A stretch of DNA of 31,475 nt from Priapulus caudatus (GCF_000485595.1 NW_014577138.1:514858-546332), one strand, 5' to 3'. Counted from the first letter of the stretch, positions 9,756-20,370 are shown. Numbers and translations: made by a program. Notes: generated by a model from the letters alone, not told the origin.

Positions 9756-9941
9756 TTTGTGCGAAATTATTCCCTCATCTTCCTTCAGTATTTACCATCT
9801 CCTCACTCCACCACGGTTCTCTCGATTTTCTACCCCTCTTTCCTCCACCAACGTCCGTATCTAATTTACCCTGCGACTTACGTTCGGGAGGTGGCGGACG
9901 AGCTGTGTCAAAATATTTCCACATAACAAATTTGATGTTAG

Positions 9942-9942
<1 letters not shown>

Positions 9943-10031
<89 letters not shown>

Positions 10032-10041
10032 NNNNNNNNNN

Positions 10042-10134
<93 letters not shown>

Positions 10135-10265
10135 TCACTCACAAACGCGCACGCACAAGCACGCACGCACATAAATGCGTACACGCGTTCACACAAATGC
10201 GTACACACGTTCACACACTCACACCAACACACGCGCCTGCACGGGCGCACTAACGCACGTACAAG
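9943..10265. repeat. Long CA microsatellite with degenerate 3' flank
   Basis: A near-pure CA array runs from 9943 to 10130 and is interrupted by the gap. It then decays into TCAC and CACGCA/CACAAATGCGTACACG words up to about 10265. True array length is unknown because of the Ns. Confidence 0.95.
10032..10041. other. Assembly gap (10 Ns)
   Basis: Ten Ns lie within the CA array. The round number suggests a placeholder rather than a measured gap size. Confidence 0.98.
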
Positions 10266-10439
10266 CCAAAAATCAAGAAAAGATTCTTTTAAATTGTGAC
10301 TTTTGGTGCGAGAGGCACCAACCGCACACACGCATGCAGTTCTTGTTCAAAACCAAGGGCATCTACACAATTGCTTTACTACGGTAAAATGCTCGATAGG
10401 ACAATAGGGGGCCCAGGTAGGGGCAATGAAAAAGTGTAC

Positions 10440-10620
10440 TCTTTGTATGCTTGTGGAAATGCTGACAATTGTGAACGGCCACTTCACCTACCAGTTTCTT
10501 AGCCAGAGATGGGTCCTGAGAAGTCATCTCCAATGCCTCCAGGTTTACTGCCGACTTCAGTGGTATTAAAACCGGCAATTCCAGATCTACTGGACTGCTG
10601 CACTGACATTTTCATTACCG
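10440..10620 (-). pseudogene. DUF4806-like fragment
   Basis: The minus strand reads PVDLELPVLIPLKSAVNLEALE followed by DPSLAKKLVGEVA. This matches the opening of DUF4806 (a PLK-x-x-x-x-LE...LE block, then a short helix ending in KKLV), a domain common in transposon-linked proteins of invertebrates. The rest of the domain is not seen: the frame goes on as HNCQHFHKHTK with no family match. It lies directly 3' of the MADF-like gene's last exon and in the same strand. The match is short, so the call is tentative. Confidence 0.4.
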
Positions 10621-11840
10621 AACAGGTCCGTCAATAGGGAGGAGTTTTTGGTCCACCTGTCTCCCGAGCTCGTTCACGTCCAGTGAAGGTTCTGTCAAGA
10701 GCTTCAATACTGTTTTTTCAAAACCTGAAAAAGAAAACAGTAGGCATGCCACTGACATTGGTTACCTTATGTCCGGCTTTTCAGTTACATTTTTGATACA
10801 GCGATTACGGACCCCAAATGATTTTGTCTCCCGTCGGAATTCCCTCTGTGAGTCTCACGTCGGAAAAAGCCCTATTCAAAAGATAATTTGGGTGCTCCCA
10901 AATAACGAAACAAATTCTAAGCTGTAACCAAATACCCTTTCCCTTGCCTCTCCCGCTGGCTGCTGAGGCTTGCTGAGGCTCTTCCTCTTCTGCGTCTGCC
11001 TCTGCGTCGATCCTGGCGCACTCAGGCTCAGCAGCCGAGAGATCACCACTGTGTGCTTGGATCGAATCCTTCACCTGCAAGTACAAAATAATAAGTAAAA
11101 CTATTGCAAAAAATGATTGCAAATTGATTTTTTAGATACATTGGACCCTGTGATAGTAAAGATACATGTTTACATAAAAAGTATCAATAGTCTAACAATA
11201 TGTAGCTGTACTTACACTACTAACTGGCTCTAGTCTGTGGTAAGTGATCTTTTGGAGGAAGTGCAACTTCTGCAGGGTCCAGAGTTCCCTCTCTATGAAG
11301 ATCTGTTGCCCGGACCAGGACTTGGGAGCTTGTCCAGGCAAGCAAAGTTGTCTCTCATGCCCTTGAACCACCATTGCAGGTGAGAGACTTCGTTTGGCAT
11401 GGCTTCTGCCTGCTTCTGCCATGCAGTGTTCTTCATGTCAGGTCCATGTCTGTAGTGCGTGGGCTTCTAGTTCCACAGCATTTCGTTTGCCTCCAAGCAG
11501 GCGACCATCAACCCCTCCTCATCGGACAGCTTGTTGTCCTTCTTGTCCTTCTTCTTGCTCTTGGCCACAGTCGATGCCTGCAATGCCTGCGATGCATGAC
11601 TGTCTAATGACACAGAGCGTGAGTGAGTGAGTAGGGGAGCCCTGAGGGGATGAGGATGAAGAGCATGTAGCATCCTCGACGACAGTAGCAGGGTCCAGGC
11701 TGGGCAGCTCTTTGCCTCTGCCTCTGCCTCCACGACCTCTGCCTCCACGACTACGACGGCGACCACTAGCAACAGGAGCAGGAGGAGTCTTCTTCTTGGG
11801 GTTCGGGGACGTCAGGTTCCTTCTCTTGGGTGGCATCTTG
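10597..11840 (-). pseudogene. MADF/Myb-SANT-like DNA-binding protein gene (Harbinger-associated type), 3 exons, broken
   Basis: Likely the DNA-binding partner protein of a PIF/Harbinger-type element, or a host gene derived from one. Exon 1 (about 11836-11212) starts MPPKRRNLTSPNPKKK, a basic nuclear-signal-like N-terminus with RGGRGRGG repeats. It then has a MADF-type domain: LSDEEGLMVACLEANEMLWN, NTAWQKQAEAM, WWFKGMRDNFACLDK, and ERELWTLQKLHFLQKITYHR. It ends at a strong donor (AGT/GTAAGT, 11211). Exon 2 starts after TACTTGCAG (about 11077) with an acidic linker. Exon 3 starts after TTTTCAG near 10713 and ends GPVR-stop at 10597; its helix may correspond to a BESS-like tail. Exon 1 carries two frameshifts and a stop after LWN, so this copy is a pseudogene. 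Confidence 0.65.
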
Positions 11841-11974
11841 AAGTTGTGCACTCATCGCTGCACTACTTTGATATGACGGCAAGCAAGATGAGCCACCGCT
11901 TTTTATAGGCAGTCATGTGACCGCTGCCGTTCGCTGGCTATGCGTTGAATACGCGGTGCATGCGCGGACCATTT

Positions 11975-12085
11975 GTTCCGTGCGCTAGCAACATGCTGTG
12001 CATTCGTTGAATTTTTAACATGTGCGCTCTGTATTCACCCTGTATACGCGCAGCGCGCTAGCAACACGCTGTGCATTTGTTGTCA
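11975..12085 (+). repeat. Two-copy direct repeat, about 74 bp apart
   Basis: A word of about 29 bp beginning GCGCTAGCAACA.GCTGTGCATT occurs at about 11981-12009 and 12054-12082 with two or three differences. The surroundings are rich in TGCGC/GCGCG words. Probably a degenerate minisatellite or a MITE piece upstream of the MADF-like gene. Confidence 0.6.
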
Positions 12086-12109
12086 ACTCGCTAGCTTCTC
12101 CCAAATCCT

Positions 12110-13235
12110 GACAAAAGTTGAGCGCACAACGACGCACTGATCTTATTTCCATTTTGTTATTAATTTTCAATGCACGGGCCGTGCGTCGCGTATGTGTGAC
12201 TGGTCCATAATGCGAGGTAGTTCGATAAACGAGTTTATTCTGAGCGCTAAAGCAGCGTTTGGTTCTATAATATATATGTCCACAAGCGAAGTCCCCAGTC
12301 AGCGGTCCACCTTTGATAGAAAGAAGCCTGGGAATGAAGATGGTCAGCGGTCAACTCTGCAGGATTGAAATACTATACTCGATATATTTCTCTATATGCT
12401 CACCAAAAATTGGCGGGAAATTTCAACCGGTATCCAGTGGTAAACAAAAAGAAAGAGAAATATTTTTTCTCGATCTTAGATAGCCTCACACAGTCAGTCT
12501 TGCGCTTAGGACCGCGCTCATCAGTCTCTGTCCACCTACCAACTTTGCTAATTAACCTGTTAACCCCGTGGCGGGAGCCGCATGTAATGTGGCTAGTATA
12601 GAGTTGGTAGTAGAAAAACAAGATTATATTTATGTGTAGAAAAGAATATTTAATTTTATATTCTCTTTTCAAAAATATGTATAAAATGCGCGTGTAAATA
12701 ACATTACACACAATAAGATTTAAACAGACAACATACTATTCGTAACAATATACAACAAATTTTTCATCCACAATCCACAAATCTATAGAATTTACATCGT
12801 ATGTGTATGAGTATGCTTGATGCACACAGGGTACATTATGAAGAGAACAATGAGATATAATACCAAAAAAATGCAGAACAGTTATAATGATAGCGGTCCA
12901 ACTCTTCTCCCAGATACAGTGCCAGATGTAATTATGTGTATAAAAAATATGTTAAATGTATGTTATATGTAATTATGTATTCAGACCAAAATGTCTAAAA
13001 CTATACACAACACGGTATTTTTAAGTGCTTAATCAAAGCAAACGTGTGGTAAGCTCATATCAAGATGGACCACACACACACGCGTTCTCTCTACACGCAA
13101 TAGTTAACATGTAATATTACCATCACGTCATCTGGGTTCTGAACCTACCTACCACACATACAGAAAACTCCCTTAAGAAAATCACGGCATGTGACCAGGA
13201 GATGCCGACAGCATCCCCCGCCCCCACACCGCCAC
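12110..13235. other. No gene seen; one short inverted repeat
   Basis: AT-rich spacer. The only structure noted is a 9-bp inverted pair, CTACCAACT at about 12536 and AGTTGGTAG at about 12602. No coding exon or RNA gene is supported. Confidence 0.5.
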
Positions 13236-13239
13236 ACCA

Positions 13240-15440
13240 TTACTGCTTTTCTTTGCCATAGCCTTTGGCCAACAACCCATTTCGCCACTCATCAATTGAG
13301 ATTGTTGCCGTCTGTGCGCAATACCAGTTGCCAAAATACTGCTGGTGGTCCGGAGCAGTTCTTTGTTGTCTGCATTGCTTGCAGACAACGATCCGCTTTT
13401 TTATTTTATTTCCTATGAAATATGCCCTGCTGCTCCTGTTCAGCCTTCCTCTTTTGATACCTTTGTGTGGTATATGGAACAGGCAACATAGAATAAACAG
13501 GAGGGGCCACGTACACTGCAATGTTTTGCAGAGGCGGAGGTGGCAATGGCTGGGTAGGCAGTGGCATTATCGCTACTGCAGCCATACCCGACGTGCCTAT
13601 CCGTTTCCCCGACGTGCCTCTCCGTTTCAGTCTTGCCGTTCCAGCCGTATTGACTGGAGACGGGAAGTGATGACGAGCGGCATCGTCAGTGCTGCCCGAC
13701 GGCAGGCTCGCAGGCTTGGCGAGCGGAGCTGGCAGACTGCGCACGGTTGTCTCTGACGGCATGAAGTGAATTCCTTGCTGCAGGACGTCCCTTTCCTGAC
13801 TCTTCCCACGCTGGTTGTACCTAAGCAGTTGCAGAAAGTAACAATATTTTGTGTGGTAATCTTTTTGACCCCGCTGAATTGCTTTCATTTGTTCTTGCAA
13901 TGAGGGAGAGAACAAACGGTTTGACCTAGTTTTATCTTGTGGGTCGTAATCAAATGAAATATTTTTTTTTGAATATATATGAGAATAAAATTAAGATGAA
14001 TGGACAAAGGAAAAGATTAACAGAGTGATTACTAAAGGGCACATCCAAATTTTTTTTGGTACCGGCAGTTTTAATTCGAACGAACTTAACCACAGTTTAT
14101 TTGAGTGTGATGAGTAATTAAGGTTAAACCTACCAATGCAGCAATGTGGCCTTGTTGATCTGAGGCAGTTGGAGCTTTGTCTCCCTCATCACTTGGCGAT
14201 TGCCCAGGACACACTGCCTGATGTGGCCATAGGCACGAGTGACCATTGCCCAGCGTGTCCAGTTGGTGCCACCTTCCATGCGCCTGGAGTGAGGAAAACC
14301 CTCACACAACCTGCTGATGGTGGCCTCCACGTAGCGGTTGCAGTCAGGCCACTGCGCTGGACCAGCGTTAGGGCCCAAAATACACCTTTAATTCAGAAAA
14401 AATAGAAGAACGATTGGTAGAACTGTAAAAAAAATAAGCGTATGGGACTAACTCGGTCTTTGCTGGGTAAATTTTCATAAATTTTGGTTGACCTGTCAAG
14501 GGTGTAGAATATTAACTATGGATCACGTTATGGCTGCACGGCTAAAAGTCGACCATATTACAATATATATGAGATTACCGTTTCGTGCTCTCTACTCCTG
14601 GTGCAACGATCCTCTTCGTGGCCCTGAAATTGCCCTTGGTCTGGCTAGACCTGTGGCGTGGTGAGAAGACAGTTGCCTGCCTGTCGTACGGGCTCAACGC
14701 ATGCCACAGTCTAATCAGGTCGGTGGCCTGGTCCATGGTCAGGGCGACACTCCGACTGCAGGCCAGCCAAGTACTCGGCCAAGTTCTGTACATGGTCATA
14801 GCCGGGGATGTTGTCTGGTCCAACTGAATCCTGATAAAAAGTAAAGAATATAGTGAAAAGTTATCGCGCATCTATAATATTGGCAATAACAAATTTATGA
14901 CGAGTAATCAATGTAATTTATATAATATAAGAACAGAGAGTTCGATTTTTTAACTTCATTTTCGAGTATTACTTTTAAAAATCTCTACTTACATCCCGGT
15001 CAGGAGTACCCTCTGGTGGCTGCTTCTCCGGAGTCTGCTCCACGGCATGCTCTTGCTCAGGCATGACCACTAGAAAAATCAGATAAATAAGAACTCAATG
15101 TGATTAATACATTTACCGTAGCACTCTGTTACACTTTTGAGTTTATTGAAGACACAATATAGTGCAAGTATTCAAATTAAGGGAGATGGCACAGCCACCA
15201 ATTTTCTCAATGTATGTTAATTCGCAGTTGCTAGCGATTATATTTCTCATTGTTAAGTTTCACCATTCAAAGGTCAAAGGGAAATATAGCATCCAGGCTC
15301 CTTATACTCTGTATAGCCGAGTGTATAGTTTTGTGCTTTCCATTACTGTGTTACCTACTAAAATGCAAAACTTACAAATCGGATGCGGTGTTGGCTCCTT
15401 CATGATGTCAGCATTGTCAACGCGTAGTTGTGCATACTCG
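13240..15440 (-). pseudogene. DUF6729-family gene relic, C-terminal half (spliced, frameshifted)
   Basis: Probably the 3' half of the gene whose 5' half is at 16334-18265. Exons join in phase: about 15440-15376 (ends ATTT/GTAAGT), 15069-14993 (GAT/GTAAGT), 14830-14579 (AACG/GTAATC), 14385-14134 (TTG/GTAGGT), and 13820 to about 13240. The joins give DSVGPDNIPGY, then DQATDLIRLWHALSPYDRQ, FSPRHRSSQTKGNFRATK, GVESTKRCILGPNAGPAQWP, WAMVTRAYGHIRQCVLGN, LLHWYNQRGKSQERDVLQQG, all blocks I know from one conserved family. The last part has CKQCRQQRTAP...GNWYC, a zinc-ribbon-like CxxC...WYC ending. Frameshifts near 14750 and 13405 break it. The function of the family is unknown; TE origin is suspected. 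Confidence 0.65.
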
Positions 15441-15538
15441 TTTTTGTGTGATCACGCCGCGCCGCTGCCACGCGCAAAAGAAACCAGGGAAACGATGGGG
15501 GTGATGTCAAGGCGCTAGCATGTATTGTCATACACCAC

Positions 15539-15658
15539 CAACAATCAATATCAGCATCAATGAACAACACCAACAATCAATATCAGCATCAATGAACAAC
15601 ACCAACAATCAATATCAGCATCAATGAACAACACCAACAATCAATATCAGCATCAATG
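15539..15658 (+). repeat. 32-bp minisatellite, about 3.7 copies
   Basis: Units begin CAACAATCAATATCAGCATC and start at 15539, 15571, 15603 and 15635, an exact 32-bp period with essentially identical copies. The last copy is partial. Confidence 0.95.
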
Positions 15659-15683
15659 GCCGACGCACTCGTACGGTCTTTCG

Positions 15684-15837
15684 CGCGCGCGTACCGTCAC
15701 ACGTATGGTTACAAAATCATACAATCAACGCGCGCATACCGCTACGCGTACTGTTACAAAATTATACACTCAACGCGCGCATACCGCTACGCGTACTGTT
15801 ACAAAATTATACACTCAACAAATTATACGATCAACGC
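15684..15837 (+). repeat. 45-bp minisatellite, 3 copies plus partial
   Basis: Units begin CGCGCGCATACCGCTACGCG and start at 15684, 15729 and 15774. The first copy is diverged and the last two are identical. A partial unit follows to about 15837. The period is a multiple of three, so the plus strand reads as a repeated AYRYAYCYKIIHST peptide; there is no other sign that it is coding. Confidence 0.93.
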
Positions 15838-15876
15838 AAAGTAAAACGAACCAACGTAAATCACGCTTGCGAGTCG

Positions 15877-15899
15877 TCTCTCTCTCTCTCTCTCTCTCT
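15877..15899. repeat. CT microsatellite
   Basis: About 11 CT units followed by pyrimidine-rich, CTCCT-rich sequence to about 16010. Confidence 0.9.
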
Positions 15900-16333
15900 G
15901 CCTCTCTTCCTCCTCCTCCTCTCTGTCCTTCTCCGTCGTCGTCCGTCGACCCACGGTGGATGCTCTGCGCCTTCGTCTCCTCTTCTCCTCCTTCTTCCTC
16001 TTCGCTGGGCTTGTCTGACCCTCGCTCGGCGCTGCCACGTGTCCGCTGTAGACTTCTAGCTCCCCCTCGCTCACGCACCGTTCTGCTGCGTGGCTCTGTT
16101 ACACGTGCGACGCTTCTCTCTCTCACGCACGACTCTGCTGCGTGGCTCTACTGTACTGCCTAACTTGGCAAAAACTATGTACTCCTACTTCGCTCACGCG
16201 CGGCTCTACTGTCCTTCCCGCTTGCCCTCTCGCACGGTACTGCCCGCCTCGCGCGCGTGCCGCCAGCTGGCCAGGTGCACAGCCTAGCTGCGTGGCTTCG
16301 ATGCCGGTCGACGGGAACCGGCTAACCGTGACA

Positions 16334-18265
16334 GGCATATTCCGCATCTGACGGGATGTGGAGGAGCGGCCGGGTCTCCCTTGGTGGAGTAGGGAGCAGA
16401 GGTGGGATAAGAGTAGTATCCAGTGTCGGAACGGTGAAATCCGTAAACTCCTCGACATCTTGGAATCCCTCATCCTCTTCCTCGTGCTCATCGGCCTCAT
16501 CCTCCATCTCTGCATCGGTATTCTCGTGGAGAACTTTACCAGTTTGCTGGTAGAGATACTCCACTCCGATGAGTTCCCCTGCAACAAGAACAATATCAAG
16601 AATAAACCAATAACAACTTTTTAACATCTGTCCAACCTTCTTCGTCGTTACATTACGAGTTACATTAAACAAATTGGGTTACCTAGTGAATATTTCCATG
16701 GTTATAAGTAAAATGAAAAGAAAATTACCAGTGTATTTTCTTGGCCTGCTGTACGAAGGGCTTATCTGCTTTCCGAGCACCTCTTCACTCAAGGTGTTTG
16801 CGGTGTGGCGTAGCAGGCCGCTATAGGAGCGAGGTTCTGTCATCGTCGTCTGTGCGGCTACTGCTGCGCCGTGCCGGTCCTTGTTCCATCTAAACAGGCC
16901 ATCAACCAGGTACGCCTGGAAGAATATATCGCTGGCTACGGTACCTGGAACGATAGGAAAATATAAGAAACTATGAAGCTACATGTGACGCTTTGGCTTA
17001 GTATCTTTACTCGGGGAAAACCTGCCATTTCCCTTCTAATCGTTGCATAAATGTGTGCATTTGTTATTCACGCATTATAGAAGAAGTATTATCTGAGCAC
17101 TTGAAGATGAAAGGACTCGAGAGAAGTCGACCCTCTCGCACACCGGTATGTGGGCAGCTTCACTCCTCCCTTGAGCAGTGCTTCTTTTGGCTGGTAAAAA
17201 TTTCGTGCATCCTGGCGCTGTTGATGAGTGGCACCCCCAGCGTGTCTCTGCCTCTCTCACCGTCCATTGCTTCGATCAGCTGCGAGATCAGTGTGATGGT
17301 CTCCTCAGCACCGCGCGTTGTCCTGCAGTGCAGGGCCAATTCCTTCCGGTGTAGCCGACGCATCACATCTGCATCTGATGGAGCACTGATGTTCTGCGCC
17401 TCCATCTCAGCCCGCTTTGCACGCTTCAGTGCATCCAGATAATCTTGGTCCCACTTGAAGATGGAGTGGCTGAGGCGGCCCATAAACATGGCGTACAATG
17501 GACATGCGGCGCATGAAGTCCCAAATGTCGAGCTTTATCTGTAGATCTGGCCAGGCCCGGAGCATTCTTCTCAGTGGAGATGCCCCACAGCAGTCACGAT
17601 CCACGTACAGGAGCTCGGGGGAGGCACCCCGGCATCACTGTAGGCGTAGCGCTTCACTATCCCTGCTATCATCGCACCAAGGCCGTGTCCCTCACTTGCA
17701 GTCAGAACAGACATGAGCACCTGTTCGTATTCATTACCGACATTGGTAACCCATGTTGCCATTCCTGAAGTTTTTTCTGCAAGTTTTTTGACCACTTTCT
17801 TTGTCGAGTCCAGCTTTAGGACTCAACCAAAGTGGGAGGTGACACTGGCCTTGATGTCTGGCAGTCTCTGCATGACATCTTGTGCATATACCTGCATCAG
17901 CCAGCGATGCTGGGGCACCGGCGTAATTGCTGGAGGGTCTTCGAACGACGAGGGCAGCAGTATGCCAGAAGAAGCAGCGCTCTTGAAGTGCTTGCAGACG
18001 GCCAGGTACTGTATGGACTTTTGAAGCCAGTCTTCATTCCTCCAGCTTCCGTTGAATCTGGCTGCTGCTGTTTCCAAGGCCTCTGACGCAGCAGGCGAAT
18101 GACTTTCATGTTGCTGGCTAGCTTTGCAGTTGAATGCAAATGCAGGGAAACTGGATTTGATGGCCAACATCTAGCTGGGAAATGAGCCCATGGCTCCAGC
18201 TGACCACCTTCCTCTTGCATTTCCTGCATTCTAAATACTCTGACGCAATGCTGTAAAAGCCTGCG
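16334..18265 (-). pseudogene. DUF6729-family gene relic, N-terminal half (spliced, broken)
   Basis: Minus-strand coding with family blocks in order: FYSIASEYLECRKCKRKVVSW and QLDVGHQIQFP (cysteine-containing DUF6729 domain, 18265-18130); MKVIRLLRQR; WLQKSIQYLAVC; RWLMQVYAQDVMQRLPDIK; LKLDSTKKVVKKLA with TWVTNVGNE (RNase H-like start); LYVDRDCC (second acidic block, about 17600); WPDLQIKLDIWDFMRRM; FKWDQDYLDALKRAKRAE; LHCRTTRG; LKGGVKLPTYRCARGSTSLE (about 17150). Then spliced exons 16944-16733 (FFQAYLVDGLFRWN...) and 16580-16334 (ELIGVEYLYQQTGKVL and an acidic tail). The DST and VDRD blocks suggest a DDE-type core, which is inference. Lesions: several frameshifts at 18050-18130, TGA at 17823-17825, a frameshift in a C run near 17622, deletions near 17500 and 17165. 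Confidence 0.65.
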
Positions 18266-18269
18266 ACTG

Positions 18270-18712
18270 TAACATGTTTTTCACATGTTATATTGCATTA
18301 GTAATTGTAGATAGTTTTAGTTGTAAATATGAGAAGGGTTGGGCGTTTAGTATATAGAGTAGAAATGGCTAGGTTGGGGAACTAGCAGATATATTACAGA
18401 CGCTAGGTGACGCTTGTACAGATGCTGCCCATATGTGCATTTCGCGCGTAAGTATTCGAATAAGAGAGTGCTGGTGTGTGATTGGCTGGTGTAGAGTTGG
18501 ACTTGTCATTGATTGGACGAGAGAGTGATATATAAAGAGCGGCAGCGCATTTGAACGAGGTTGGAACTGAGGAACAGACTTGGACAGGAAGAGACGTAGA
18601 GACGGTTATATATTGTAAACAATATATTTCTTTAGTGAACACAAAACTATACTTCTTCTTGATTATTTTAAATCTAAATTATTACATATAAACGCGTCTT
18701 TACAGTGGTTGT
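18270..18712 (+). promoter_or_regulatory. LTR-like promoter segment (candidate solo LTR)
   Basis: The segment begins about TGTAACATG (18268) and ends near TCTTTACA (about 18706). It has two ATTGG (inverted CCAAT) words at 18481 and 18512, a strong TATA box TATATAAAG at 18529-18537, and about 30 bp downstream a purine-rich leader. Further on is an AT-rich region typical of an LTR U5. It interrupts the interval just upstream of the first visible DUF6729 exon. I did not find a clean target duplication, so LTR status is inferred from layout. Confidence 0.45.
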
Positions 18713-18779
18713 GACTTGCTGTGTGCAACATTGAGTTGGTGTGAATGCGCTGCGCAAATGAATATCGAACCTTGTACAG

Positions 18780-19290
18780 TCCTGTCCTGACTCCAGCATA
18801 GGAATGATTGCCCGTGGCCAAATGCTCTTCCAAAGCCTCCACAGACTTGCAGCCTTCTGAGCAACCAGTCTCAGTGCAAAATAACAGTGGCTGATAGTCT
18901 ACTTCATCATTTCTACATGAACACTCATTCCTGTTTAGCCGCCGTATGCGAAGTTTCCTGCCTCACGTGATGCTGCTGATCGTATGACGCGCACAAGACT
19001 CCCGGAATAGGCAAGACCTCCACCTCCTCCTCCTCCTCCTTCACCAGGTACACGGCCATCAAAAAAACTCACAAATTTCAAAGACGTGAAACGTTACTTG
19101 GGCGTAGCTACCCTGTCTAAAGATGGTTTACTTGTGGTGATACGTGAGGTACTATTGTCCCCGTCTCGTGAGTGTATTGTGATCCCCAGATGAAATGACC
19201 ATGAATACCTGGACAGGCTTTCACCCGACAGCTTCTCAGCCAGAATCAACTCGTGCTCCTTTTGTACTATGTTGAACTGAAGTTTAAAAT
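18780..19290 (-). pseudogene. Fragments of a C2H2-like transposon-associated protein
   Basis: The minus strand near 18925-18800 reads QPLLFCTETGCSEGCKSVEA, then LEEHLATGNHSY. This is a single C2H2-like finger of the form C-x4-C...H-x4-H, known from multicopy uncharacterised proteins in invertebrates. Upstream on the same strand (19290-19095) is KEHELILAEKLSGESLSRYS and a following stretch ending in a stop. An acidic EEEEEE run lies between, encoded by CTC repeats near 19021-19041. Several frame changes are needed to join the pieces. Whether this belongs to the downstream DUF6729-type gene or another element is unclear. Confidence 0.35.
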
Positions 19291-19626
19291 GGTGGTTACA
19301 AATTAGTATTATTATTTTTACATTTTCATGTTCAAAATTAAATATTGATTGATGTGATTCATTGATGATTGTGATGATTGTGGTCTATGTGATTCAATGA
19401 TACTTGATTTTTTTAAACTGAGTGTATAGGCTCGATCCACTCACGTATAAATTAGGTGTGAAAAATGTCATAACATGGAAAAATACAACTTACCTCTTTC
19501 TTTGTTATTCTGCATGCTATTTGTATGAGTGCCTTTTTTGCAGCCTTTGAGTTATGCACTAATACAGAAAATCCAGCTAGGTATCGAAATGCTTCGAGAT
19601 AGTCGGTTGCTTTTTGTAAATACGTT

Positions 19627-19860
19627 TTATTAAGATGAGCCTCGCTGTTGCTCTCTTGCGCTCCCGCACGCCGCCAGGGGGCGATACCGCGAGCTCGGCG
19701 GGGGCCGAGCGCGCGTGACGCGGCCCCGCAACCGTGTCCATCCGCACGTAGTCCTGCCTGTCCGCACCGCGACCACCACCCCCGCGGGGAGCGGCTGGAA
19801 CGCCGCTGGGTGTGTCACGCCGCCAAGATGGTGGTGTCCATTGTTTTGAGAAGGGATGCA
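19627..19860. other. CpG-rich segment with CTCF-like motif inside an element relic
   Basis: About 230 bp of very GC-rich, CpG-rich DNA inside AT-rich surroundings. It holds a near-perfect CTCF core, CCGCCAGGGGGCG, at 19671-19683, and AAGATGGTGG (about 19826), close to the YY1 site. On the minus strand it ends with AATAAAACG, a polyadenylation-like word. It interrupts the Ulp1-like coding at about 19860, so it looks like an insertion. Motif identity is by eye; function is inferred. Confidence 0.4.
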
Positions 19861-20370
19861 ACCTGAAGTAATAGTGAAGTCTAACCGTATTACTTTGACT
19901 TGTAAATAGCTTCGAAACTACCACCCAATGATTCCCATTTACAAACAGGGGCTGAATGAATTTTATGGATTGGGACATTGATTTTTCTACATTTTGCACA
20001 GACATGAAACCTTGGTGTTAAGGATAATTATCGCATAATAATCCAGATGCAAAATTTATGTGCATGTCATCCAACCAATGACTGTTGCTTATTTTATTGA
20101 AATCTGCCTCTTTCAACTTAATATTAGATATGTTAAACGTCGGTTTAGATCCCGACGTGATCACGGATTCCACCTCATTGGAATCACTATACTGTCGTCA
20201 TGTAAGTTTTGTTGGTTTAGAAGATTAAAATCATGCATTCGGAGTGTAATGTTGGCCAACATATCTAAACCATTACACGTAACTATATCAGCGAGAGCAG
20301 AGGGATGGCAAGCATCTTGGTCACGGCATGAATTTCCCCTATATGGTTTGAGATGCACCAGAGAAACTTT
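19861..20370 (-). pseudogene. Ulp1/C48-like peptidase remnant of the integrase element
   Basis: Downstream of the integrase on the minus strand, a stretch near 20340-20160 reads LKPYRG and later DFNLLNQQNLHDDSI. Near 19960-19880 it reads IKFIQPLFVNGNHWVVVSKL. In Ginger/KRBA2-like and related integrase proteins the integrase is followed by a Ulp1-type cysteine peptidase, whose catalytic His lies in a G-N-H-W-V context like this one. The Asp and Cys parts of the catalytic triad are not seen, because the GC-rich segment at 19627-19860 cuts the frame. Dead fragment. Confidence 0.5.

Larger units (their letters stand above)
15441..16333. other. Repeat-filled interval, probably an intron of the DUF6729-type gene
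   Basis: Between the two halves of the gene lies about 0.9 kb without family-like coding. It contains a 32-bp minisatellite, a 45-bp minisatellite, a CT microsatellite, and a GC-rich stretch with repeated TCTGCTGCGTGGCTCT and CTCACGC words (16030-16290). If the gene is one unit, this is an intron. The possible donor after DAEYACHG is weak (GTTAGC). Confidence 0.5.

Noticed and set aside
9938..10174. ORFs encoding long CV or TH dipeptide repeats
   Set aside because: They are translations of the CA microsatellite and cross the N gap.
12530..12612. Hairpin RNA or terminator from the CTACCAACT/AGTTGGTAG pair
   Set aside because: Only 9-bp arms with a loop of over 50 bases; expected by chance in this length.
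15539..15837. CRISPR array
   Set aside because: Direct tandem units without spacers, in eukaryotic DNA; they are minisatellites.
15656..15844. Repeat protein with AYRYAYCYKIIHST units
   Set aside because: The periodicity comes from the 45-bp minisatellite; no start context, splice signals or homology.
17053..17442. 129-codon plus-strand ORF
   Set aside because: Shadow of the minus-strand DUF6729-family coding region.
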